A stretch of 64,000 bases of DNA from Paenibacillus sp. OK003. GTDB taxonomy: Bacteria > Bacillota > Bacilli > Paenibacillales > Paenibacillaceae. Below, piece after piece: positions 8,237 to 16,390 of the stretch (its first letter is position 1; each line of letters opens with the position of its first letter). The stretch spans positions 156,529 through 220,528 of the forward strand of contig NZ_FOBD01000012.1 of assembly GCF_900109515.1 (NCBI RefSeq), given 5' to 3'. The notes under the pieces are model-generated. The model was given only the letters and a program-made list of their open reading frames with translations. It made no database searches and was not told where the DNA came from. The position numbers and the translations under genes are program-made.

Positions 8237-10078
8237 TCAAGTAATATTCAAACCACCACTTGCATAGCCAGTTACGGTATTAATAAGTGTAAGTCCGGCT
8301 GCAGTTGCGGAGAACACGAGCAACAACTGTGTCTGTGCAGTAACTGGAATGGCCAAACCGGTAGTTATGCCGCTGGATATAGTCCCCAGTCCGATAATAC
8401 CTGTCAATGGAGGTGCTAAGGTTACAACAGCTCCAGGAACTGCCGAGAAAGAATTGTTTGGCGTCGGTGAACTGAATAATTGCGCCGTAATGGTTACGGT
8501 TGAACCAATTAGGCTCAATGCAACAGTGGTACTGAAATATGCAGAGAGGGAAGTGATAACGCCATCCCTTGGAGCCGAGAATGCAAAGTTGATAAGAGGT
8601 CCCAGGGCCGTTCCGGTTAAATCAATGAGCCCACCCACGACATCAATTCCGGTGGCGGAACTTCCAAAACCAATGAGACTTGCCGTTCCTACCAATCCAC
8701 CCGCAATCGTTGTCAGGATCGCTGGTCCGCCAGAAGCAAACGGAATGATGGCTCCCGAACCTGTTGCTCCCGTTACACCAGTAACACCAGTGGTGCCTGT
8801 TACTCCGGCCAATCCCGTCGCTCCTGTTGCTCCTGTATCACCGGTCGCCCCAGTAACTCCGGCTACTCCTGTTGCTCCAGTTACACCTGTTACCCCAGTG
8901 ACCCCGGCTACTCCTGTTGCTCCAGTTACACCTGTTACCCCAGTGACCCCGGCTACTCCTGTTGCTCCAGTTACACCTGTTACCCCAGTGACCCCGGCTA
9001 CTCCTGTTGCTCCAGTTACACCTGTCACCCCAGTGACCCCGGCTACTCCTGTTGCTCCAGTTACACCAGTGACGCCAATAGCACCTGCTGCTCCTGTATC
9101 ACCCGTCGCTCCCGTTACACCAGGATCTCCCGTGGCTCCGGTTACGCCTGGATCGCCTGTCGCTCCCGTTACACCAGGATCTCCCGTGGCTCCGGTTACG
9201 CCTGGATCGCCCGTCGCTCCCGTTACACCTGGATCGCCCGTCGCTCCCGTTACACCAGGATCACCCGTGGCTCCCGTTACGCCTGGATCGCCCGTCGCTC
9301 CCGTTACGCCCGGATCACCCGTGGCTCCCGTTACACCTGCCGCTCCAGCAGTTCCTGTCGCTCCTGTAGATCCTGTCGCTCCTGTCGCCCCACCTGCTGG
9401 ACCTGCTGCACCCGTGGCTCCGGTTGCACCCGTCGCTCCGTTCAGACCGGCTGCACCTGCTGGCCCCTGAGCGCCAGCAGCGCCTGGAGTACCCGCTGTA
9501 CCGGCGGGTCCGACCGGACCAATAGGTCCTGCTGGACCTACTCCACCCTGAGAACCCGCAGCGCCCGCTGGCCCTTGTGGTCCAGGTACACCCTGAGGAC
9601 CTGCGGGTCCCGCTGGACCCTGACTGTCTGTATTTCGAAGACCTGTTGTAACGGCAACTTCAGTTGCCCGAATCAAAATGACCAGCTGATCTTTCTCAGC
9701 GGAAGTGATATTTCCCTGTAAAACGACCGACAGCAGCAAATCAAGCAATTGCTGCAAATTGGTTCCTACAGCGATCGGAGAAAATGGAACGACCTCTGCA
9801 GAAGCAATTGTAAGCTCCAATGCTGCTTCAAGGTCTGCCTTGGTTCCCCGTTTCAAATCCGAATGATGGACCAGTGCCAGCAATTTACGCAGTATCTCAA
9901 TCAGAAATGAAATATTGGATGGTGTGGGATTGGCAAAGACCTGTATAATCGCTGTTTTCAACTCACCAATCAACTTGAGAAGTAGTTCGGCTTCTTTTTC
10001 AAAGCACTTGTGATGTTCTTCTCCTCTACCTTTTTTAAATCCGCTTCCACCAAATCTTATACGTTTCTTTGGTTTCAT
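8237..10078 (-). CDS. Collagen-like protein with BclB-type C-terminal domain (probable spore-surface glycoprotein)
   Basis: A 613-residue protein in three parts. Residues 1-150 begin basic (MKPKKRIRF) and then form amphipathic helices with no signal peptide. Residues 154-440 are uninterrupted Gly-X-Y triplets, very rich in Thr, including eight 9-residue repeats (GVTGATGDP, 27 bp each, plus strand 9115-9335) and five 15-residue repeats (GVAGVTGVTGVTGAT, 45 bp each, 8861-9085). Residues 441-613 start GAIIPFASG and match the C-terminal domain of the exosporium BclB-related family, which trimerises such filaments. Thr-rich collagen stalks of this kind carry O-glycans on Bacillus spores. AAGGAGGAG precedes the ATG. 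Nearby glycosyltransferase genes may decorate it. Spore location is inference. Confidence 0.88.
   Translation of the reverse strand: MKPKKRIRFGGSGFKKGRGEEHHKCFEKEAELLLKLIGELKTAIIQVFANPTPSNISFLIEILRKLLALVHHSDLKRGTKADLEAALELTIASAEVVPFSPIAVGTNLQQLLDLLLSVVLQGNITSAEKDQLVILIRATEVAVTTGLRNTDSQGPAGPAGPQGVPGPQGPAGAAGSQGGVGPAGPIGPVGPAGTAGTPGAAGAQGPAGAAGLNGATGATGATGAAGPAGGATGATGSTGATGTAGAAGVTGATGDPGVTGATGDPGVTGATGDPGVTGATGDPGVTGATGDPGVTGATGDPGVTGATGDPGVTGATGDPGVTGATGDTGAAGAIGVTGVTGATGVAGVTGVTGVTGATGVAGVTGVTGVTGATGVAGVTGVTGVTGATGVAGVTGVTGVTGATGVAGVTGATGDTGATGATGLAGVTGTTGVTGVTGATGSGAIIPFASGGPAILTTIAGGLVGTASLIGFGSSATGIDVVGGLIDLTGTALGPLINFAFSAPRDGVITSLSAYFSTTVALSLIGSTVTITAQLFSSPTPNNSFSAVPGAVVTLAPPLTGIIGLGTISSGITTGLAIPVTAQTQLLLVFSATAAGLTLINTVTGYASGGLNIT
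8861..9085 (-). repeat. Five tandem 45-bp repeats in the collagen stalk
   Basis: The unit beginning GGCTACTCCTGTTGCTCCAG (plus strand) recurs at 8861, 8906, 8951, 8996 and 9041, almost identical each time. It encodes 15 residues of Gly-X-Y. The near identity suggests recent slippage or recombination. Confidence 0.9.
9115..9335 (-). repeat. Eight tandem 27-bp repeats in the collagen stalk
   Basis: The GGAT marker of the unit recurs every 27 nt: 9123, 9150, 9177, 9204, 9231, 9258, 9285 and 9312. Each unit encodes GVTGATGDP. The copies differ at third codon positions (for example CTCCC or CGCCC after GGAT), so this array is older than the 45-bp one. Confidence 0.9.
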
Positions 10079-10205
10079 TCTTTGGGATCTCCTCCTTAGT
10101 GAACCGTCTTACTCATTACCAATCGGGCGAACGTCACTTGTTTGATGTGATCAATATATTAGCCAAAACGGATTCCGTGATTGTTTTTATAGATATTATT
10201 CATAT

Positions 10206-10242
10206 AAAAAACATTCCAGACTGCACAACCGGAATGTTTTTT
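10206..10242 (-). terminator. Terminator of the GH16 gene
   Basis: Hairpin AAAAAACATTCC / GGAATGTTTTTT with a 13-nt loop, T-rich on both sides. It lies about 50 nt beyond the minus-strand stop at 10290, so it serves GH16. An 18-bp palindrome centred on AGCT at 10269-10286 lies between them. Confidence 0.75.
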
Positions 10243-10289
10243 CGTAAATAGAGCGCTTATATATTGAAATGTATTAGCTAATACATGGA

Positions 10290-11528
10290 TCAGTTCAATT
10301 TGTTAAACGACCATCTCTGTGCATCTGTACCGTTATCATTCCATTGTTGGATTGCAGCCCCATCTGCCGTTGAAGAGCTCGACACATCTACTGCCAATCC
10401 ATTCACCTTGGAAATGATTTTGTAGTAACCGTTACCCGCATCCTGGATGCTCCACCTTTGGGCGTTAGAGCCGTTATCGTCCCATTGCTGGAGCTGTACG
10501 CCGGGTGATGCTGTTGAGTTAGGCACATCCAGAACTTTTCCGCTGTGAACCGCCGTGAGTTTATAGAAACCATCTCCTGTGCTGTCGACCCTGAACGTTT
10601 GGTTGCTCGCAGTGTAGTTGGTCCATTGTTGTACTTTGGCTCCGCTTGCCGTAGATACATCCACGATATCCAACACTTTACCACTGGCTTTGGAACCGAT
10701 CGTATAAAGACCCCCGCTGACGATGTTCGGTGTACTCGCTGCTTGATATACCCGCACATAATCCACCAGCATTTGTGACGGGAAAGGTGTCGCATTATTA
10801 GGGCTGCCAGGCCAATTCCCACCCACAGCCATATTCAACAGGAGGAAAAACGGACGCTGGAACTCCTCGGTATTCCCTGTTCCATTTTCGATGTAAAACT
10901 CATTGAACTGTTTGCCATCCACAAACCATCTTATATATTTGGAATCCCATTCGATGCTGTATACATGAAATTGGGAAAAATCAAGATTCTCCGATATCTT
11001 TCCATAATCGGCATGCCCGTTAGCATCCCAGTGCACGGTTCCGTTTACAAAAGCATTGTTGTTGACCCGCTCCATAATGTCGATCTCTCCGCTCTTAGGC
11101 CAGCCAACGGAATTAATGTTGCTTCCCAACATCCAAAAAGCAGGCCACAGCCCCTGACCGGACGGCAGCTTGATGCGTGCTTCAACTTTCCCGTAAGTAA
11201 AATCCTTCAAGCCTTGGGTTTTGATTCGTGCGGAGGTATAGCTGCTGCCATTGTAATTTTCTTTGCGTGCAGTGATGACCAGATTGCCACCTGTAACTTG
11301 CAGGTTCTCGGTGCGATTCGTATAATACTGCAATTCATTATTTCCCCATCCGCCGCTGCCGGTACCAATCTCTGCAGACCAATTCGACGTATTCAGAGAA
11401 CTTCCATTGAATTCGTCACTCCACACCAGATTCCAATTGGTCGCTGCGTTTGTCGTCGTGCCAGGCAGTAAAGCGATTAGGAAACTGAACAGCACCAGCG
11501 TACTTACGATTTTTCTTTTTCTCAACAA
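10290..11528 (-). CDS. Secreted GH16 endo-beta-glucanase with C-terminal ricin-type lectin domain
   Basis: A 412-residue secreted glucanase of the laminarinase/lichenase family. It has a signal peptide (1-28, ending TTNA), then a GH16 domain (about 30-280) with the catalytic motif GEIDIME, nucleophile Glu148 and acid/base Glu153. The last 130 residues form a beta-trefoil (CBM13/ricin B) with three QQW repeats (VQQWTN, LQQWDD, IQQWND), each followed by a sugar-binding loop. The extra residue in EIDIME points to beta-1,3-glucanases rather than lichenases. The start is a TTG at 11526-11528, 7 nt after GGAGG; the ATG further upstream would bury the signal peptide. A cre-like site lies 64 nt upstream, suggesting glucose repression. 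Confidence 0.93.
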   Translation of the reverse strand: MLRKRKIVSTLVLFSFLIALLPGTTTNAATNWNLVWSDEFNGSSLNTSNWSAEIGTGSGGWGNNELQYYTNRTENLQVTGGNLVITARKENYNGSSYTSARIKTQGLKDFTYGKVEARIKLPSGQGLWPAFWMLGSNINSVGWPKSGEIDIMERVNNNAFVNGTVHWDANGHADYGKISENLDFSQFHVYSIEWDSKYIRWFVDGKQFNEFYIENGTGNTEEFQRPFFLLLNMAVGGNWPGSPNNATPFPSQMLVDYVRVYQAASTPNIVSGGLYTIGSKASGKVLDIVDVSTASGAKVQQWTNYTASNQTFRVDSTGDGFYKLTAVHSGKVLDVPNSTASPGVQLQQWDDNGSNAQRWSIQDAGNGYYKIISKVNGLAVDVSSSSTADGAAIQQWNDNGTDAQRWSFNKLN

Positions 11529-11591
11529 TCTTTTCCCTCCCCATATTAACGGACTGATTCTGAACGGGGATACCCCATTTTTCTCAATCCG

Positions 11592-11605
11592 TAACAACGT
11601 TTACA
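11592..11605 (-). promoter_or_regulatory. Candidate CcpA cre site upstream of GH16
   Basis: The minus strand reads TGTAAACGTTGTTA, matching the cre consensus TGWAANCGNTNWCA at 13 of 14 positions (T instead of C near the end). It lies 64 nt upstream of the GH16 start. No reporter or binding data can be inferred from sequence. Confidence 0.5.
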
Positions 11606-11786
11606 TTAAATGTATTCTGTATGCAACTGGATTATTTCTAACAGCGAACAGGATATTCCATGGACAAGACGGCATTTGAAGTATTTTATCAGGCCTGTGC
11701 GAATGAACGGTCCATACCTTGTGACCTTTAATATATTAAGGACATGGCAAATGGTTTGTTCTCAACGTGAGGAAGGAGTAAGCGGT

Positions 11787-12722
11787 ATGAGCAAGCAAGT
11801 AATCATTAATGCGGATGATTTCGGGCTGTCGCCCGGCGTTAATCAGGGGATTATTCAAGCATATCAGGCTGGTGGAATTACGAGTACTTCGATGATGGTG
11901 AATATGCCGGGCTTTGATCATGCACTGAGTTTAGCCCGATCGCTGCCGGACCTCGGAATCGGATTGCATTTTAACCTGACTTACGGGAGACCCGTATCCG
12001 ATCCGGCCATCGTGCCTTCTTTGGTGAATCCTGACGGTGCTTTTCATCAAGGCCAGTCTGGATTCATACGAGACTTCGCTGATATTGCCAAAGAACTCGA
12101 TGCTCAATGGAACGTTTTGGCTCAAGCGTCAATTTCCCCTACACATCTCGATTCCCATCAGCTGCTGCATCAAAACGATTCCATCATATACAAAATCATG
12201 GCCGAGAAAGCTGTTCGGGAAAACATCCCGCTTCGGAGATCTCAGGTCCGGCATTCAAGCCCTGATATGCCAGCCCCCCGGATGACAGATACGATTCTGC
12301 TGGATACTTATGGAGATCATGAGGGTTTGCAGCGATTGCTTCAACATGTATCTACACTCCCCGATGGCATTACCGAGATTGTATGTCATCCGGGATATGT
12401 CGATGATGCCCTGCGTGAAATTTCCAACTGGCTGGACATCCGCGAGCATGAGCTTGCCGTGTTTGTTAATCAAGATGTTGCCCGAACGATCCAGGCGCTT
12501 GGCATTGTGCCAATAAACTACAGAGCGGTGATGGATACTACCAATGAACCATGCGAACTGCCACCAATACAAATGACATCCCCTCTCAAACCAGTAGGAA
12601 AAAGACGGCCTCGTCATTTGCGACAGCGCTTATTGAAGCGGCAGCGTATGGCGAAGGTACATCGTTTATCCAAAAAGCGAAGAACGCTCCGTCGATCTTC
12701 TTCAACCCGCAAACGAGTGTAA
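11787..12722 (+). CDS. YdjC/ChbG-family carbohydrate deacetylase with a highly basic C-terminal tail
   Basis: A 311-residue protein. Residues 1-265 match the YdjC/ChbG family of polysaccharide-deacetylase-like metal enzymes that remove acetyl groups from amino-sugar oligosaccharides. Visible motifs are NADDFG (metal ligands Asp10/Asp11), THLDSHQLLH (metal His) and CHPGYVDD. Residues 268-311 are an added tail with 21 Lys/Arg in 44 residues (KRRPRH, KRQRMAK, SKKRRTLRR), not part of the family fold. Such a tail may bind nucleic acid, membrane or an anionic spore-coat polymer, but nothing proves which. AAGGAG precedes the ATG at 11787; longer frames upstream have no ribosome site. It stands alone between minus-strand genes. 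The substrate is unknown. Confidence 0.87.
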   Translation: MSKQVIINADDFGLSPGVNQGIIQAYQAGGITSTSMMVNMPGFDHALSLARSLPDLGIGLHFNLTYGRPVSDPAIVPSLVNPDGAFHQGQSGFIRDFADIAKELDAQWNVLAQASISPTHLDSHQLLHQNDSIIYKIMAEKAVRENIPLRRSQVRHSSPDMPAPRMTDTILLDTYGDHEGLQRLLQHVSTLPDGITEIVCHPGYVDDALREISNWLDIREHELAVFVNQDVARTIQALGIVPINYRAVMDTTNEPCELPPIQMTSPLKPVGKRRPRHLRQRLLKRQRMAKVHRLSKKRRTLRRSSSTRKRV

Positions 12723-12740
12723 TCCATTGCAGAATCGCAC

Positions 12741-12789
12741 AAAAAATAGGACTATAACCAGTACATATCGCTGTTGGTTATAGCCCTTT
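12741..12789 (-). terminator. Bidirectional terminator between deacetylase and fucosidase genes
   Basis: Arms GGACTATAACCA and TGGTTATAGCCC with a 14-nt loop. The minus-strand reading ends in TTTTTT and serves the fucosidase at 12801; it can also stop the deacetylase. Confidence 0.75.
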
Positions 12790-12800
12790 GATCTCGTCTC

Positions 12801-14270
12801 TTAATCCAGCTCTATTTTAAATACGACGGGTGAGCCACTCTGCACGTTCCTTGTCGTTATCGTCAAGGACTCTTCCGTCCTGCTCCATTCCGGTTGTTCC
12901 TCGAAGCCCAATACCTGAATGTCCCTGATCAGTCCATGGAAATGATGAGAGTTTTCCTTCAGCGAACGAATATGAACGATCCCGTTCTCCGGGTAGGCCA
13001 TAACCGTGGCATAAAGGCAGCTTTCTTTGACAGTGAAACGAATGTCCTCACTTGTAAAAATCTTGGTCTCGCCATCTGTAAACTGTCCTTCCTTCACCTC
13101 GGTTGGCCCTTCCCCATACGTCCGCCAGAAGGTCGTGTCATAAATTGCCTCGCCATTCACTTCGAGCCATTGACCTATGGCAAGCAAAATATCTCTGTCT
13201 TCATCCGGGATGCTGCCATCTGCTTTTGGACCAATATTCAGGAGCAGGCTGCCATTTTTGCTTACAATATCCACGAGGTCCCTGATGATCTCATCCGCTG
13301 TTTTATAGTTGTTGTTTTCTGTATAACACCAGGAATTTTTGGCGACAGCCGTATCCGTTTGCCAGAAATACGGTTTCAGATCGGCGAATTGTCCGCGCTC
13401 CACATCGGGAACGGCACAGCCGAGCATAAAGGCATCATGTTTGTAGTTAATCGCTACCGGAATGCCCCACTCTTCACCTTTGTTATAGTAGTAGGCGCTG
13501 AACTTTTTCAAGTAAGGTTTGAACGCTGCCGTCTGGATCCACCAGTCAAAATAAAAAACGCTCGGCTGGTATTGATCCACCAGTTCACAGCAACGAAGCA
13601 GCCAATCTTCCAGATATTCATCCGTTGGAGGTGAGCCGTATAAGTCCTGATGATCTGGTTCTGGCATGGCAGGCCAGTAGAAATCACCGCGTCTGAGCGG
13701 CTCCTTAACGTCTGAATCAAATTTTTTCCCATGGGACATAAAAAACCAATGTTCAGCACGGTGTGAAGAGACACATAAGGTAAGTCCCTGCTTCTCGTAC
13801 GCGACCTTCATCTCCCCCAGCAGATCTCGTTTTGGACCCATTTCAACTGTGTTATAGTGAGAGATGGAGCTTTTGTACATTTGAAAGCCATCATGGTGCT
13901 CGGCTACAGGCATCACATATCGGGCTCCGGCTTGTTTGAAAAGTGTTGCCCACTCGTCTGCGTCAAACTTCTCGGCGCGGAACATTGGAATGAAATCCTT
14001 ATAGCCAAACTCCTTGGGATGACCATAAACGCTAAGGTGATGTTCATACGCTTTGGAGCCTTCGATATACATATTTCGTGAATACCATTCACTGTCATAA
14101 GCAGGAATCGAGTAAAGGCCCCAATGAATGAAAATACCGAACTTGGCGTTCTTGTACCACTCGGGAACCTCGAATGCGCTAAGTGAATTCCAGTTGTCCT
14201 TATACTTACCTTCGGCAATCGTTTTGTCGATCTGCTGCAAATATTCATTTTTGTCCAGCATTGTTCTCAT
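12801..14270 (-). CDS. GH29 alpha-L-fucosidase, cytoplasmic
   Basis: A 489-residue enzyme releasing terminal alpha-L-fucose. It starts with the typical GH29 entry, WYKNAKFGIFIHWGLYSIPAY, followed by YAEHHDGF-like AEHHDGFQMY; the likely nucleophile is the Asp in FYFDWW. It contains NIGPKADGSI near residue 400, a family hallmark, and a beta-sandwich C-terminus. No signal peptide, so it acts on imported glycans. ATG at 14268-14270 (MRTMLDKNEY) is chosen because the fold starts shortly after. GGAAGG lies 12-13 nt upstream, a little far, so MLDKNEY four codons on remains possible. It is divergent from an AraC regulator that probably controls it. Confidence 0.88.
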   Translation of the reverse strand: MRTMLDKNEYLQQIDKTIAEGKYKDNWNSLSAFEVPEWYKNAKFGIFIHWGLYSIPAYDSEWYSRNMYIEGSKAYEHHLSVYGHPKEFGYKDFIPMFRAEKFDADEWATLFKQAGARYVMPVAEHHDGFQMYKSSISHYNTVEMGPKRDLLGEMKVAYEKQGLTLCVSSHRAEHWFFMSHGKKFDSDVKEPLRRGDFYWPAMPEPDHQDLYGSPPTDEYLEDWLLRCCELVDQYQPSVFYFDWWIQTAAFKPYLKKFSAYYYNKGEEWGIPVAINYKHDAFMLGCAVPDVERGQFADLKPYFWQTDTAVAKNSWCYTENNNYKTADEIIRDLVDIVSKNGSLLLNIGPKADGSIPDEDRDILLAIGQWLEVNGEAIYDTTFWRTYGEGPTEVKEGQFTDGETKIFTSEDIRFTVKESCLYATVMAYPENGIVHIRSLKENSHHFHGLIRDIQVLGFEEQPEWSRTEESLTITTRNVQSGSPVVFKIELD

Positions 14271-14391
14271 TCGGTTCTCATCCCTTCCGTTATCGGCTGC
14301 ACTTGTATTGTAGTAGCTGGTTGAACAGATAAACATGCAGAACATTAACTTTTGCTTGGACAATACTAACCTTGTAAGGGAGATGAGGATC

Positions 14392-15222
14392 ATGATCATG
14401 AATCATCAGACACTGCTCACAAACTACCTGTCCAATCTGCAGGTTGATTTGTTCATGGTCAACTTCAATCGCTGCGATACGGATTGGCGGGACCTCGATT
14501 ACACACCCGATTACAGCAAATTTTATTTGATCTGTGAGGGCGAGGGCTGGCTCAAGATCGGCGATCAAGAGTATTATCCTGCACCTGGACAGCTTTTTTT
14601 GATGCCAGAGGGGGTCACGCAGTCTTACTCTGCCATCAGTGATCGTCCTTTTCTCAAATACTGGTGTCATTTCAGTGCGAAGGTTGGAGGCATCAACCTA
14701 TTTCAAATTTTGAATTTCCCCCACTTCTGTTCATCGGATCGGCCCGAGCTGATCCAGGAAATATTCAACAGCATTCTTAATTACGCCCGATCCGGTGAAG
14801 TGTATGCGCATATGATGGCAAAAAGCAAATTAATAGAGTTGTTGTCCCACTACATTATGCATCTGGATCAGGAACAGATTAGTTATAACAATGTGCCTGT
14901 TATGGAGAAAATATCTGCAATACTGGCCTATATCGATTCCAATATTGAAGAAAGTATTTCTGTCCGCGATCTGGCTCAGATTGCCTACATGCATCCCAAT
15001 TATTTCATCCGTTTCTTCAAACAGCACATCGGTGTTCCACCCATGCACTACATTGCCAGCAAAAAAATGGAAAAGGCAAAAGAACTTCTGACCTGTACGC
15101 CAAAAACAGTCACTGCAATTGCCGAGCACCTTGGGTTTAGTGACTTATATTACTTCTCCAGGCAATTTAAAAAGCATACAGGTCTTAATCCAACGGAGTA
15201 CCGCAAACAAATCATGGTCTGA
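14392..15222 (+). CDS. AraC-family regulator, divergent from the fucosidase gene
   Basis: A 276-residue regulator with an N-terminal cupin-like sensor (LICEGEGWLKIGDQEYYPAPGQ..LMPEGV) and a C-terminal double helix-turn-helix (SVRDLAQIAYMHPNYFIRFFKQ and VTAIAEHLGFSDLYYFSRQFKK), ending in LNPTEYRKQ. Three ATGs compete (14383, 14392, 14398). The one at 14392 is 9 nt after AAGGGAG and fits best. The 120-nt shared control region with GH29 suggests that it activates the fucosidase in response to a fucosylated sugar; this is inferred from position only. Confidence 0.87.
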   Translation: MIMNHQTLLTNYLSNLQVDLFMVNFNRCDTDWRDLDYTPDYSKFYLICEGEGWLKIGDQEYYPAPGQLFLMPEGVTQSYSAISDRPFLKYWCHFSAKVGGINLFQILNFPHFCSSDRPELIQEIFNSILNYARSGEVYAHMMAKSKLIELLSHYIMHLDQEQISYNNVPVMEKISAILAYIDSNIEESISVRDLAQIAYMHPNYFIRFFKQHIGVPPMHYIASKKMEKAKELLTCTPKTVTAIAEHLGFSDLYYFSRQFKKHTGLNPTEYRKQIMV

Positions 15223-15262
15223 ACATCGACAAAGATGACATCATTTCACTCGCCCAAAAGCA

Positions 15263-15290
15263 AATGGAGCCCCACAAAGGGAACTCCATT
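15263..15290. terminator. Possible terminator between convergent AraC and WbsX genes
   Basis: AATGGAG and CTCCATT arms with a CCC/GGG inner pair, ending two bases before the WbsX stop codon. T-richness is weak on both sides. Confidence 0.4.
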
Positions 15291-15291
15291 G

Positions 15292-16362
15292 TCATATCTT
15301 GCTGCGGTTTCCCGCGCCTTGCACAACCACTCTTTTGACCTCTCTCAAATAGGCGTACCCATAATCGTCATCCGGTTCAAGGTACGCTCCTTCCGCCCAC
15401 TCATTCCATGCGTTAACGAACAGGAAGCCACTGCCGTTCAATTCCTGAGCTTTCTCCATCTGTCGCGATAGATACAAGCCGAATTTTTCAGGTGTTGCGC
15501 CTACAGTACTCTGTCCTTCAACCGACCGACGCGGTGTATTGTCCCAATTCACAAATGCACCAGGATATACGACTTCCCCGTTTCGGTGAGGTGTTCTTTC
15601 GAGAATGGATGACCATACTTTATCGTAGTCGACCACAATGTGCTTCTTCCCCTTGATGTCCAGTTCAATCCAGATTCCATTCATATGACCATGTGCAAAC
15701 GTATAGTGGGGCTCAAATTCCATGCTTGCGTCAAAGGCAGGTCGATTAAAGGTAGGAAATCCACCGATCGTCTGCACAAAATGAATACCCTCCAGCCCGT
15801 GTTCTATCGCAAGCCTACGCCAATAATGAATCATTTCCTGACATCGAGGTATGCTTGCAGGACGATAAATCAGAAATAGCGGTTTTCCCTCTACACGAAT
15901 GTATCGTTTGTCCTTAAACGCTCTGATCAGATAATCGAAATGTTGTTTCCAGTCACTCTCTTCTCCGTAGTCCTGCGAAATAAGAATATCCGATTCGCGT
16001 CCATCCCATTTGCGTGTCCACGTTTCATTGGCCCATGATAAACAAAAAGGGAAATCCGGTTCCCCACTATCCAAAATTTCATCAAACGGCTTTTCAAGCA
16101 ATCGTTTTCCTTTAAACCAGTAGTGATAATAACAGAATCCGTATATTCCGTAATTTTTGGCCGTGTCAGCCTGCCATTTGCGTACCTTGGGGTCCGTTAA
16201 ATCATAGTAGTTCTGATGCAATGGCTTTTTGGGTTGCAGATGGCCTGGATAAAGGGGAATTGTTTTTTTTACATTGGTCCATTCTGTAAAGCCATCCCCC
16301 CACCACTTGTCATTCTCCGCAATTCGATGAAATTGAGGTAAGTGTAATGCAATAAGCTTCAA
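15292..16362 (-). CDS. WbsX-type glycosyltransferase/glycoside hydrolase 99-like protein
   Basis: A 356-residue protein of the WbsX family (glycan-processing proteins with a GH99-like TIM barrel found in polysaccharide loci). Family blocks visible: LIALHLPQFHRIAENDKWWG at the N-terminus, FTEWTNV, YGIYGFCYYHYWF, FPFCLSWANETWTRKWDG, and near the end NAWNEWAEGAYLEPD. No signal peptide or membrane segment. The substrate is unknown. The start is TTG at 16360-16362, six nt after GGAGGAG; the frame can be extended five codons to another TTG but that would swallow the ribosome site. It is 28 nt downstream of the next glycosyltransferase and likely co-transcribed with it. Confidence 0.85.
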   Translation of the reverse strand: MKLIALHLPQFHRIAENDKWWGDGFTEWTNVKKTIPLYPGHLQPKKPLHQNYYDLTDPKVRKWQADTAKNYGIYGFCYYHYWFKGKRLLEKPFDEILDSGEPDFPFCLSWANETWTRKWDGRESDILISQDYGEESDWKQHFDYLIRAFKDKRYIRVEGKPLFLIYRPASIPRCQEMIHYWRRLAIEHGLEGIHFVQTIGGFPTFNRPAFDASMEFEPHYTFAHGHMNGIWIELDIKGKKHIVVDYDKVWSSILERTPHRNGEVVYPGAFVNWDNTPRRSVEGQSTVGATPEKFGLYLSRQMEKAQELNGSGFLFVNAWNEWAEGAYLEPDDDYGYAYLREVKRVVVQGAGNRSKI

Positions 16363-16390
16363 GCAGGACTCCTCCAATTAACAGACATAT

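Noticed and set aside
8861..9335. CRISPR-like regular repeats
   Set aside because: Units are tandem with no unique spacers and encode collagen triplets in frame.
8349..9470. Long plus-strand frame opposite the collagen gene, rich in Pro, Val and Ala repeats
   Set aside because: It is the antisense shadow of the Gly-X-Y repeats, without its own ribosome site or recognisable fold.
14290..14670. 126-residue minus-strand frame over the fucosidase/AraC control region
   Set aside because: It runs opposite the well-supported AraC gene and has no family match.
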